NCBI RefSeq assembly: GCF_026342835.1
Contig: NZ_JAPEMI010000001.1
Coordinates: 2,114,501-2,178,500, forward strand
DNA from: Streptomyces sp. NBC_00154
GTDB taxonomy: Bacteria; Actinomycetota; Actinomycetes; Streptomycetales; Streptomycetaceae
Reading direction: 5' to 3'
Length of the DNA: 64,000 bases
Below the pieces are notes generated by a model, which saw nothing but the letters and a program-made list of their open reading frames with translations, had not been told where the DNA came from and did no database searches. Made by a program: the position numbers and the translations under genes. Positions 26,874 to 34,661 of the stretch are shown here, piece after piece; position 1 is the first letter of the stretch; each line of letters opens with the position of its first letter.

Positions 26874-26898
26874 GGATTCACCGGTTACGCTCATCCGC

Positions 26899-27723
26899 GT
26901 GAACGCATCTGTTATTCCGGACAACATCCAGGGCGACCCGCACGCCGCCGCTGCCGACGCCGCCGCCCGACTGCGCGAGCTGACCGGCGCCGAGACCCAC
27001 GACGTCGCGCTCGTGATGGGTTCCGGCTGGGCACCTGCGGGCGACGCGCTCGGCACGCCGGAGGCCGAGTTCCCGGTGACCGAACTGCCCGGCTTCCCGG
27101 CGCCGGCCGTCGAGGGCCACGGCGGCACGATCCGCTCGTACCGGATCGGCGAGAAGCGGGCCCTGGTCTTCCTCGGCCGCACGCACTTCTACGAGGGCCG
27201 CGGCGTCGCAGCCGTCGCACACGGCGTCCGTACCGCCGTCGCCGCGGGCTGCAAGACCATCGTCCTGACGAACGGCTGCGGCGGTCTGCGCGAGGGCATG
27301 CGCCCGGGGCAGCCGGTCCTGATCAGCGACCACATCAACCTGACCGCGGCCTCGCCGATCATCGGCGCCAACTTCGTCGACCTGACCGACCTGTACTCGC
27401 CACGGCTGCGCGCGCTGTGCAAGGAAATCGACGAGACGCTCGAAGAGGGCGTGTACGTGCAGTTCCCCGGCCCGCACTACGAGACTCCGGCCGAGATCAA
27501 CATGGTGCGGGTCATGGGCGGCGACCTGGTGGGCATGTCGACCGTGCTCGAAGCGATCGCCGCGCGGGAGGCGGGGGCCGAGGTGCTGGGTATTTCGCTC
27601 GTCACGAATCTGGCTGCCGGGTTGAGCGGCGAGCCGCTGAACCATGAAGAGGTACTGCAGGCGGGGCGGGACTCGGCGACCCGGATGGGGTCGTTGCTGG
27701 CGCGGGTGCTGGACCGCATCTGA
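26899..27723 (+). CDS. Purine-nucleoside phosphorylase
   Basis: Splits purine (deoxy)ribonucleosides with phosphate into base and (deoxy)ribose 1-phosphate. The 274-residue protein belongs to the trimeric class (PNP-II): phosphate-binding MGSGW near residue 40, [31 protein letters not shown], and [13 protein letters not shown] with the base-binding residues. I chose GTG 26899; upstream in-frame codons overlap the operator. Its product feeds the mutase encoded at 27975, the next gene downstream. Confidence 0.95.
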   Translation: MNASVIPDNIQGDPHAAAADAAARLRELTGAETHDVALVMGSGWAPAGDALGTPEAEFPVTELPGFPAPAVEGHGGTIRSYRIGEKRALVFLGRTHFYEGRGVAAVAHGVRTAVAAGCKTIVLTNGCGGLREGMRPGQPVLISDHINLTAASPIIGANFVDLTDLYSPRLRALCKEIDETLEEGVYVQFPGPHYETPAEINMVRVMGGDLVGMSTVLEAIAAREAGAEVLGISLVTNLAAGLSGEPLNHEEVLQAGRDSATRMGSLLARVLDRI

Positions 27724-27753
27724 GCGGGCGCCGCTCCTGCGGCGGGCGGTTTT

Positions 27754-27904
27754 CCCTACCCGCCCCTTCCCGAGGCCGGGGCTCCGCCCCGGACCCCGGC
27801 CCCTCGATCGCCGGACGGGCTGAGAGTTTTGCCCGGCAGCGGTGTTCCGAGGAGCGAGGGTCCGGGGGCGGCGCCCCCGGTTTCGGGAAGGGGCGGGTGA
27901 GGGA
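27754..27904. repeat. Composite inverted repeat (REP-like) after the nucleoside phosphorylase gene
   Basis: About 44-base arms 27754-27797 and 27859-27904 are near-perfect reverse complements (CCCT-ACCCGCCCCTTCCCGA ... CCGGACCC), each with its own inner GC hairpin. The centre holds CGATCGCCGGACGGGC, the dispersed core also found at 10437 and 35332. It fills the gap between the phosphorylase and mutase genes and can act as a terminator. Confidence 0.8.
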
Positions 27905-27974
27905 ACAGGCCCCGCGCAGCGGCCCACCGACCCGCACCCCGAAGAAACCATCCCCTCCCCGAAAGGCGGACACC

Positions 27975-29618
27975 GTGCAGCAGGACCTCATCGCGCAGGC
28001 CAGGACCTGGCTCGCCGAGGACCCCGACCCCGAGACCCGCGACGAGCTCGCCAAGCTCATCGACGCCGAGGATTTCGACGCGCTCGCCGCACGGTTCGCC
28101 GGCACGCTGCAGTTCGGTACCGCCGGGCTCCGTGGTGAGCTGGGGGCCGGACCGATGCGGATGAACCGGTCCGTCGTCATCCGCGCCGCCGCCGGGCTCG
28201 CCGCCTATCTGAAGGCGCAGGGCCAGACCGGCGGCCTGGTTGTCATCGGGTACGACGCCCGCTACAAGTCCGCCGACTTCGCCCGCGACACCGCGGCCGT
28301 GATGACGGGCGCAGGCCTGCGGGCGGCGGTCCTCCCCCGCCCGCTGCCCACCCCCGTCCTGGCGTACGCCATAAGGCATCTGGGTGCCGTCGCCGGCGTC
28401 GAGGTGACCGCCAGTCACAACCCGCCGCGTGACAACGGCTACAAGGTCTATCTCGGCGACGGCTCGCAGATCGTGCCCCCGGCGGACGGCGAGATCGCCG
28501 ACGCGATCGCCGCGGTCGGCCCGCTGGCCGGCGTCGACCGGCCGGAGAGCGGCTGGGAGATCCTCGGCGACGAGGTCCTGGACGCCTATCTGGCCCGTAC
28601 GGACGCGGTGCTGGACACGGCCGGGTCACCGCGGACCGCCCAGGTCGTGTACACGGCGATGCACGGCGTCGGCACGTCCGTCCTGACCGCCGCCTTCGCG
28701 CGCGCCGGGTTCCCCACGCCCGTGCTGGTCGCCGAACAGGCCGAGCCCGACCCGGCGTTCCCCACCGTTGCCTTCCCCAACCCGGAAGAGCCCGGCGCGA
28801 TGGATCTCGCCTTCGCCACCGCCCGGCGCGCGAACCCGGACATCGTCATCGCCAACGACCCGGACGCCGACCGCTGCGCCGTGGCCGTGCCGGACGCCAC
28901 GGCGGACGGCGGCTGGCGCATGCTGCGCGGCGACGAGGTCGGCGCACTGCTCGCCGCGCATCTGGTCGCCCGGGGTGCCACCGGCGTCTTCGCCGAGTCC
29001 ATCGTGTCGTCGTCGCTGCTCGGCCGGATCGCCGAGAAGGCGGGCAACGGCTACGAGGAGACGCTGACCGGCTTCAAGTGGATCGCCCGCGTCGACGGCC
29101 TGCGGTACGGGTACGAGGAGGCGCTCGGCTACTGCGTCGACCCCGACGGCGTTCGCGACAAGGACGGCATCACGGCCGCCCTGCTCGTCGCCGAGCTGGC
29201 CTCCGTGCTCAAGGAGCAGGGCCGTACGCTCCTCGATCTCCTCGACGACATCGCGGTCGAGCACGGGCTGCACGCCACCGACCAGCTGTCGGTCCGGGTG
29301 GAGGACCTGTCCGTCATCGCGGACGCCATGCGGCGGCTGCGCGACACCCCGCCGACCGCACTCGCGGGCCTCGCCGTCACCTCGGCCGAGGACCTGTCGG
29401 AGGGTACGGAGCAGCTGCCGCCCACCGACGGGCTGCGCTACCACCTCGACGGTGCCCGGGTGATCGTCCGCCCGAGCGGCACCGAGCCGAAGCTGAAGTG
29501 CTACCTGGAGGTCGTGGTGCCGGTCGGTTCGGCGAACGAACTGCCTGCCGCCCGTGCGAAGGGCGCCGAGCTGCTCGCCGGGATCAAGCGGGATCTGTCG
29601 GCGGCCGCGGGGATCTGA
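27975..29618 (+). CDS. PGM2-like phospho-sugar mutase, probable phosphopentomutase
   Basis: A 547-residue alpha-D-phosphohexomutase superfamily enzyme. Motifs in order: FGTAGLRGELGAGPMRMN near residue 45, catalytic phosphoserine loop TASHNPPRDNGYK, metal loop NDPDADR, sugar loop (Y)GYEEALGY and phosphate loop RPSGTEPKLK. The GTAGLRG...GAGxxRMN start is typical of the PGM2 branch, whose human member is a phosphopentomutase. Between purine nucleoside phosphorylase and deoC, conversion of (deoxy)ribose 1-phosphate to 5-phosphate is the expected job (inference). Annotation as phosphomannomutase is common but less likely. GTG 27975 follows GAAAGGCGGA. Confidence 0.88.
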   Translation: MQQDLIAQARTWLAEDPDPETRDELAKLIDAEDFDALAARFAGTLQFGTAGLRGELGAGPMRMNRSVVIRAAAGLAAYLKAQGQTGGLVVIGYDARYKSADFARDTAAVMTGAGLRAAVLPRPLPTPVLAYAIRHLGAVAGVEVTASHNPPRDNGYKVYLGDGSQIVPPADGEIADAIAAVGPLAGVDRPESGWEILGDEVLDAYLARTDAVLDTAGSPRTAQVVYTAMHGVGTSVLTAAFARAGFPTPVLVAEQAEPDPAFPTVAFPNPEEPGAMDLAFATARRANPDIVIANDPDADRCAVAVPDATADGGWRMLRGDEVGALLAAHLVARGATGVFAESIVSSSLLGRIAEKAGNGYEETLTGFKWIARVDGLRYGYEEALGYCVDPDGVRDKDGITAALLVAELASVLKEQGRTLLDLLDDIAVEHGLHATDQLSVRVEDLSVIADAMRRLRDTPPTALAGLAVTSAEDLSEGTEQLPPTDGLRYHLDGARVIVRPSGTEPKLKCYLEVVVPVGSANELPAARAKGAELLAGIKRDLSAAAGI

Positions 29619-29658
29619 GCGGGACCGGCCGCCGTCGTTCACTCACCGGGTACGTGAA

Positions 29659-29693
29659 GCCGGTGTCCGGTCCGCACAGGACCCGACACCGGC
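29659..29693. terminator. Stem-loop after the phospho-sugar mutase gene
   Basis: GCCGGTGTC (29659-29667) pairs with GACACCGGC (29685-29693); GGTCC/GGACC inside (69-73 with 79-83) extends the stem. It lies 40 bases after the mutase stop. Confidence 0.75.
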
Positions 29694-29742
29694 CGCCCGA
29701 CGGGAGGGCCGCAGACCGGCGCGGAACGGCGCGCACACCTGA

Positions 29743-29757
29743 GGGCTGTCCCGTAGT
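29743..29757. repeat. Solitary GAGGGCTGTCCCGTA end sequence
   Basis: The 14-base AGGGCTGTCCCGTA at 29744-29757 is identical to the left end of the MITE-like element at 23452. No matching right end is found nearby. The adjacent minus-strand sequence encodes a short CPACGETF-like zinc-ribbon stretch that may be part of the same relic. I see no gene between 29694 and 29876. Confidence 0.4.
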
Positions 29758-29876
29758 CGCGAAGGGCGGCGCGGGACGTCCCGAAGGTCTCACCACAAGC
29801 GGGGCAGGCCGGCGCCATCCGTGGAATGTCGGTCCGGCGACAAGGACGGAGCGCGGCCGCAGGCCGTGCCGGCCGC

Positions 29877-30515
29877 CTACGCCACCGCGAACAGCACGAC
29901 CAGTGCCACCGCACCCACGACCGCCGGCGCAATCACCTCGTACGCCCACCGGACAACAACCGTCCCGGCGCCCTCGGCGCCGCCGTCCCCTGCCCGCTCG
30001 GCCATCTCCCGCAGATCCCGCACCGTCTGGTCGGCCGCGGCGATCCGTGCGTTCGTGTCCCGCACATCCGCGTGCACGGACGTCCGCCGGTACGGGTCGT
30101 CCTGCGCCTTCAGCGTCTGCTGCCGCGCCGCCTTCTTCCGCTGCCGCAGCGACACCGGCACCGCCCACAGCTGGAACTTCGTGCCGTCCTGCGTGAACAG
30201 TTCACTGGAGTACCCGGCCCGGACATCCGCGACCGCCGTCCACGGCGCCGTGATCGTACGGAACGGGTTGCGGATCCGGATGCGCCGGGCGTTCACGAGC
30301 ACCACCGGCCGCAGCGTGAACGCCACGATCAGCGGCACGACCGTCAGCAGCCCGGCGAGCGCCAGCCACGGCACCCGGCCGGCACCCCGGAACACGGCGT
30401 CGCCACCGATCCACCCGACGAGCAGGAGCAGCAGCACACCGCCCACCAGCCCGGCGGGCGACCGGAACGTCCGGTCGGCGTAGGTCGGCTCGGCTGGGGG
30501 CGTGGGGCTCGTCAT
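29877..30515 (-). CDS. PH-domain membrane protein
   Basis: A 212-residue protein with two N-terminal hydrophobic segments (SPAGLVGGVLLLLLVGWIGG and LALAGLLTVVPLIVAFTL), a bacterial PH-like (bPH) domain (about residues 70-130: RPVVLVNARRIRIRNPFRTI, then WTAVADVRAGYSSELFT), a basic helical stretch and a C-terminal transmembrane segment (VIAPAVVGAVALVVLFAVA). Function unknown; such proteins are common in actinobacterial envelopes. ATG 30515 is chosen; the frame is open upstream across deoC on the other strand but that is antisense. Divergent from deoC. Confidence 0.82.
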   Translation of the reverse strand: MTSPTPPAEPTYADRTFRSPAGLVGGVLLLLLVGWIGGDAVFRGAGRVPWLALAGLLTVVPLIVAFTLRPVVLVNARRIRIRNPFRTITAPWTAVADVRAGYSSELFTQDGTKFQLWAVPVSLRQRKKAARQQTLKAQDDPYRRTSVHADVRDTNARIAAADQTVRDLREMAERAGDGGAEGAGTVVVRWAYEVIAPAVVGAVALVVLFAVA

Positions 30516-30619
30516 GGGCCCGATTCTGCCTGATGCCCGAGGGGCCCGCCGGAGCGGCCACCCACCCACCGGGCCGGCACGCTCGCAAACCCGGAATGCG
30601 GGTCCCCCTGTACAGGCCG

Positions 30620-30631
30620 CTACGCGCGTAG
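30620..30631. promoter_or_regulatory. Nucleoside regulon operator CTACGCGCGTAG (deoC operon)
   Basis: Exact 12-bp palindrome, 13 bases upstream of the GTG at 30645. It is followed by ATATG, so it probably overlaps the transcription start of a short-leader mRNA. Confidence 0.85.
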
Positions 30632-30644
30632 ATATGCTCCTCTG

Positions 30645-31643
30645 GTGACCATGCCCACCACTGCACCCTCCACCACGGCCGAACGCGTGGGAGGTACCCC
30701 CCTCTCCGACGTGACCGCGTCCGACAGCGCGCTGCGGCGCTTCCTGCACGGGCTGCCCGGCGTCGACGCCGTCGGCCTCGAAGCGCGCGCCGCGTCCCTC
30801 GGCACCCGTTCGATCAAGACGACGGCCAAGGCGTACGCGATCGACCTCGCCATCTCGATGATCGACCTGACGACGCTGGAAGGCGCGGACACCCCGGGCA
30901 AGGTCCGGGCTCTCGCCGCCAAGGCCGTCAACCCCGACCCGACCGACCGCACGACCCCGCGCACCGCCGCGGTCTGCGTCTACCCCGACATGGCGGCGAC
31001 GGCCGTCACCGCGCTGGCCGGTTCCGGCGTGAAGGTGGCGTCCGTCGCGACGGCCTTCCCCTCCGGGCGCGCCGCGCTCGACATCAAGCTCGCGGATGTC
31101 CGCGACGCCGTGGCCGCCGGGGCCGACGAGATCGACATGGTGATCGACCGGGGCGCGTTCCTCTCCGGCCGTTATCTCAAGGTGTACGAGGAGATCCTCG
31201 CCGTGAAGGCCGAGTGCGCCCGTGCCGACGGCACCGACGCCCGCCTCAAGGTCATCTTCGAGACCGGCGAGCTCTCCACGTACGACAACATCCGCCGCGC
31301 CTCCTGGCTCGGGATGCTGGCGGGCGCGGACTTCATCAAGACGTCGACCGGCAAGGTCGGGACGAACGCCACGCCCGCGAACACGCTGCTGATGCTGGAG
31401 GCCGTGCGCGACTTCCGGGAGCAGACCGGTGTGCAGATCGGCGTGAAGCCGGCCGGCGGCATCCGCACCTCGAAGGACGCGATCAAGTTCCTCGTCCTGG
31501 TCAACGAGACCGTCGGCGAGGACTGGCTGGACAACCACTGGTTCCGCTTCGGCGCCTCCAGCCTGCTGAACGATCTGCTGATGCAACGTCAGAAGCTCAG
31601 CACCGGCCGTTACTCCGGCCCCGATTACGTGACGGTGGACTGA
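30645..31643 (+). CDS. deoC: Deoxyribose-phosphate aldolase
   Basis: Cleaves 2-deoxyribose 5-phosphate to glyceraldehyde 3-phosphate and acetaldehyde, the last step of deoxynucleoside breakdown. 332 residues, the longer actinobacterial form. The Schiff-base lysine lies in the KVIFETGEL region and the second catalytic lysine in DFIKTSTGKVG (Lys237); GVKPAGGIR binds phosphate. GTG 30645 is used; ATG 30651 is an alternative. It is the first gene of a three-gene operon with two aldehyde dehydrogenase genes (gap of 5 bases, then overlap). Confidence 0.95.
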   Translation: MTMPTTAPSTTAERVGGTPLSDVTASDSALRRFLHGLPGVDAVGLEARAASLGTRSIKTTAKAYAIDLAISMIDLTTLEGADTPGKVRALAAKAVNPDPTDRTTPRTAAVCVYPDMAATAVTALAGSGVKVASVATAFPSGRAALDIKLADVRDAVAAGADEIDMVIDRGAFLSGRYLKVYEEILAVKAECARADGTDARLKVIFETGELSTYDNIRRASWLGMLAGADFIKTSTGKVGTNATPANTLLMLEAVRDFREQTGVQIGVKPAGGIRTSKDAIKFLVLVNETVGEDWLDNHWFRFGASSLLNDLLMQRQKLSTGRYSGPDYVTVD

Positions 31644-31648
31644 TCCCC

Positions 31649-33106
31649 ATGGCATCTGCATTCGAGTACGCACCCGCCCCCGAGTCGCGGTCGGTCGTCG
31701 ACATCGCTCCCTCGTACGGGCTGTTCATCGACGGCGAGTTCACCGACGCGGCCGACGGCAAGGTCTTCAAGACGATCTCCCCGTCGTCCGAGGAGGTCCT
31801 CTCCGAGGTCGCACAGGCCGGCGCCGCGGACGTCGACCGGGCCGTTAAGGCGGCCCGCAAGGCGTTCGAGAAGTGGTCGGCGCTGCCCGGCTCCGAGCGC
31901 GCCAAGTACCTCTTCCGGATCGCCCGGATCATCCAGGAGCGCAGCCGCGAGCTCGCCGTTCTCGAAACCCTCGACAACGGCAAGCCGATCAAGGAGACCC
32001 GCGACGCGGACCTCCCGCTGGTCGCGGCGCACTTCTTCTACTACGCCGGCTGGGCCGACAAGCTCGACCACGCCGGCTACGGCCCGAACCCCCGCCCGCT
32101 CGGCGTCGCGGGCCAGGTCATCCCGTGGAACTTCCCGCTGCTGATGCTGGCCTGGAAGATCGCTCCGGCGCTCGCCACCGGCAACACGGTGGTCCTGAAG
32201 CCCGCCGAGACGACCCCGCTCTCCGCGCTGTTCTTCGCGGACATCTGCCGCCAGGCGGGCCTGCCGAAGGGTGTCGTGAACATCCTCACCGGGTACGGGG
32301 ACGCGGGCGCGGCCCTCGTCGAGCACCCCGACGTCAACAAGGTCGCCTTCACCGGCTCGACCGCGGTCGGCAAGGCCATCGCCCGCCAGGTCGCGGGCAC
32401 GGACAAGAAGGTCACCCTGGAGCTGGGCGGCAAGGGCGCGAACATCGTCTTCGACGACGCCCCGATCGACCAGGCCGTCGAGGGCATCGTCACCGGCATC
32501 TTCTTCAACCAGGGCCAGGTCTGCTGCGCGGGCTCGCGCCTCCTCGTCCAGGAGTCGATCCAGGACGAGCTGCTGGACTCCCTGAAGCGACGGCTGTCCA
32601 CGCTGCGCCTCGGCGACCCGCTGGACAAGAACACCGACATCGGCGCGATCAACTCCCAGGAGCAGCTCTCCCGGATCACGGCGCTGGTCGAGACGGGCGA
32701 GGCGGAGGGCGCCGAACGCTGGTCCGCCCCCTGCGAACTCCCTTCGTCCGGCTACTGGTTCGCCCCGACGTTGTTCACGAACGTCACCCAGGCGCACACC
32801 ATCGCCCGCGACGAGATCTTCGGCCCGGTGCTGTCCGTCCTGTCGTTCCGTACGCCGGACGAGGCGGTCGCCAAGGCCAACAACAGCCAGTACGGCCTGT
32901 CGGCCGGCATCTGGACGGAGAAGGGCTCGCGCATCCTCGCGGTGGCGAACAAGCTCCGGGCGGGCGTCGTCTGGGCCAACACGTTCAACAAGTTCGACCC
33001 GACCTCGCCGTTCGGCGGCTACAAGGAGTCGGGCTTCGGCCGCGAAGGCGGCCGTCACGGCCTGGAGGCGTACCTCGCCCCGTCGAGCCCGGAGGGCGAG
33101 CGTTGA
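31649..33106 (+). CDS. Aldehyde dehydrogenase, complete and catalytic
   Basis: A 485-residue NAD(P)-dependent aldehyde dehydrogenase. Cofactor region PWNFPLLMLAWKIAPALATG and FTGSTAVGK, general base in LELGGKGANIVF, nucleophile in FFNQGQVCCAG (Cys292 or Cys293) and the C-terminal EIFGPVLSVL and NTFNKFDPTSPFGGYKESG are all present. It starts 5 bases after deoC, so it most likely oxidises the acetaldehyde released by DeoC to acetate (inference from operon). Its stop overlaps the start of the next gene (TGATG). Confidence 0.92.
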   Translation: MASAFEYAPAPESRSVVDIAPSYGLFIDGEFTDAADGKVFKTISPSSEEVLSEVAQAGAADVDRAVKAARKAFEKWSALPGSERAKYLFRIARIIQERSRELAVLETLDNGKPIKETRDADLPLVAAHFFYYAGWADKLDHAGYGPNPRPLGVAGQVIPWNFPLLMLAWKIAPALATGNTVVLKPAETTPLSALFFADICRQAGLPKGVVNILTGYGDAGAALVEHPDVNKVAFTGSTAVGKAIARQVAGTDKKVTLELGGKGANIVFDDAPIDQAVEGIVTGIFFNQGQVCCAGSRLLVQESIQDELLDSLKRRLSTLRLGDPLDKNTDIGAINSQEQLSRITALVETGEAEGAERWSAPCELPSSGYWFAPTLFTNVTQAHTIARDEIFGPVLSVLSFRTPDEAVAKANNSQYGLSAGIWTEKGSRILAVANKLRAGVVWANTFNKFDPTSPFGGYKESGFGREGGRHGLEAYLAPSSPEGER

Positions 33107-34065
33107 TGAATGCAGTTGAGCACAGTGACCGACTGAGCGTCTTCAAGACCTACAAGCTGTACGTCGGGGGCAAGTTCCCCCGCTCCGAGAGCGGCCGGGT
33201 GTACGAGGTGACGGACTCCAAGGGCAAGTGGCTGGCGAACGCCCCGCAGTCGTCCCGCAAGGACGCGCGTGACGCGGTCGTGGCCGCCCGCAAGGCGTTC
33301 GGCGGATGGTCGGGCGCGACGGCGTACAACCGCGGCCAGATCCTCTACCGCATCGCGGAGATGCTGGAGGGCCGCAAGGGCCAGTTCGTACGCGAAGTGG
33401 CGGACGCGGAGGGGCTGTCGAAGTCCAAGGCCACGGCCGTCGTGGACGCGGCCATCGACCGCTGGGTCTGGTACGCGGGGTGGACCGACAAGATCGGTCA
33501 GATCGTGGGCGGGGCGAACCCGGTCGCGGGCCCGTTCTTCAACCTGTCCACGCCCGAGCCGACCGGTGTGGTCACGGTCGTCGCCCCGCAGCAGTCGTCG
33601 TTCCTGGGCCTGGTCTCGGTCGTCGCCCCGGTGATCGCGACCGGCAACACGGCCGTCGTCATCGCGTCCGCCGACGCCCCGCTGCCGGCGCTGTCCCTGG
33701 GCGAGGTGCTGGCCACCTCCGACCTGCCGGGCGGTGTGGTGAACATCCTGTCCGGGAAGACGGCGGAGCTCGCGGCCCCGCTCGCGGCCCACCAGGACGT
33801 CAACGCGATCGACCTCACGGGCGCCGACGCCGAACTGGCGAAGGAACTGGAGATCGCGGCGGCGGACAACCTGAAGCGAGTTCTCCGCCCACCCGTCTCC
33901 CGTCACCGCCCCGAGAAGGAGGCGCAGGGCGCCGCTCGTCCACAGGCTGTGGACAGAGAGGACTGGTCGGCCGACCCGGGCACCCATCGCCTGACGGCCT
34001 TCCTGGAGACCAAGACGGTCTGGCACCCCACGGGCGCGCTCGGCGTCTCGGGTTCCTCCTACTGA
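33106..34065 (+). CDS. Half-length aldehyde dehydrogenase-like protein without catalytic domain
   Basis: A 319-residue paralogue of the N-terminal (cofactor-binding) part of the preceding enzyme. It keeps the Rossmann region (VVAPQQSSFLGLVSVVAPVI, LPGGVVNILSGKT) but ends before the catalytic cysteine; where the family has GSTAVGK and the nucleophile it reads LTGADAELAKELEIAAADNL and then a short Pro/Arg-rich stretch and the tail RLTAFLETKTVWHPTG. It overlaps the full-length gene by one base (TGATG), which indicates translational coupling. A regulatory or structural subunit of a hetero-oligomer is the simplest reading. The hairpin at 34073 ends the operon. Confidence 0.8.
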   Translation: MNAVEHSDRLSVFKTYKLYVGGKFPRSESGRVYEVTDSKGKWLANAPQSSRKDARDAVVAARKAFGGWSGATAYNRGQILYRIAEMLEGRKGQFVREVADAEGLSKSKATAVVDAAIDRWVWYAGWTDKIGQIVGGANPVAGPFFNLSTPEPTGVVTVVAPQQSSFLGLVSVVAPVIATGNTAVVIASADAPLPALSLGEVLATSDLPGGVVNILSGKTAELAAPLAAHQDVNAIDLTGADAELAKELEIAAADNLKRVLRPPVSRHRPEKEAQGAARPQAVDREDWSADPGTHRLTAFLETKTVWHPTGALGVSGSSY

Positions 34066-34072
34066 CCGACAC

Positions 34073-34120
34073 GGCTGCGGCCCGCTACTCCGGAACACTC
34101 CGGAGCGGCGGGCCGCAGCC
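34073..34120. terminator. Strong bidirectional stem-loop ending the deoC operon
   Basis: GGCTGCGGCCCGC (34073-34085) pairs exactly with 34108-34120, and CTCCGG/CCGGAG (34088-34093 with 34100-34105) continue the stem. It lies 7 bases after the operon stop and 10 bases from the end of the convergent secreted-protein gene. Confidence 0.88.
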
Positions 34121-34130
34121 CTGTCCGGGA

Positions 34131-34532
34131 TCAGCCGTGCAGCAGTCCCGTGACCTGCCCCACCACCGGCAGGTCCTTCAGCGCGCCGCCCCTGGTCAGC
34201 GGATCGGTCGCGACGCCCGTGGAGAGCGGCTTGAAGTCGGCGACCTGCGTGCCCACCCCGTTCGCCAGCGGGTCCACACCCGTCCCGGCCAGCGGGTCGA
34301 GCTGCAGCTGCGTGACCGGCGAGACCGCGTGCCCGAGCGCCCCGGTCGCGCCGCCGGCCGCATCGCCGACCGCACCGAGGCCGCTGTCGGCGCCCGAGGC
34401 CGGCACGACGGGCAGCGGCGCCGCCTGTGCCGCCGCACCCCCCGCACCGAGCGCGGCGCCCACCGCGGTGACGGTCAGACCTGCGCGCAGCAGCACACGG
34501 CGCCGGGACCTGGAAAGTGCATGACGTGCCAT
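34131..34532 (-). CDS. Small secreted protein, unknown function
   Basis: A 133-residue protein with a signal peptide (MARHALSRSRRRVLLRAG, hydrophobic core, AAAQA cleavage). The twin-arginine-rich start (SRSRRRVLL) could suit the Tat or Sec path. The mature part is low in charge and rich in Gly, Leu, Pro and Val, with repeated PL(A/T)xG-type segments (LDPLAGTGVDPLANGVG, TDPLTRGG). ATG 34532 is chosen over 34568 because of GGTGGG upstream and the signal peptide. Similar in style to the secreted protein at 41623. Confidence 0.65.
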   Translation of the reverse strand: MARHALSRSRRRVLLRAGLTVTAVGAALGAGGAAAQAAPLPVVPASGADSGLGAVGDAAGGATGALGHAVSPVTQLQLDPLAGTGVDPLANGVGTQVADFKPLSTGVATDPLTRGGALKDLPVVGQVTGLLHG

Positions 34533-34661
34533 GGAATTCCCACCTGATCGAACCGATCGAGTAATCATCTGGGTACGTAGCGTAGTTGAGTTGTGATGCT
34601 GGATACCAACAGGGGCACCGGGGGGTCCCCTGCGCGGGTCAATGCCTCACACTGGTGTCCC

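Noticed and set aside
24643..26898. Long plus-strand extension upstream of purine nucleoside phosphorylase
   Set aside because: It is antisense to the quinone reductase gene and out of frame with the cyclotransferase gene; homology to phosphorylase begins only at GTG 26899.
30516..31673. N-terminal extension of the PH-domain protein on the minus strand
   Set aside because: The extension is antisense to deoC and has no homology; ATG 30515 gives the conserved start.
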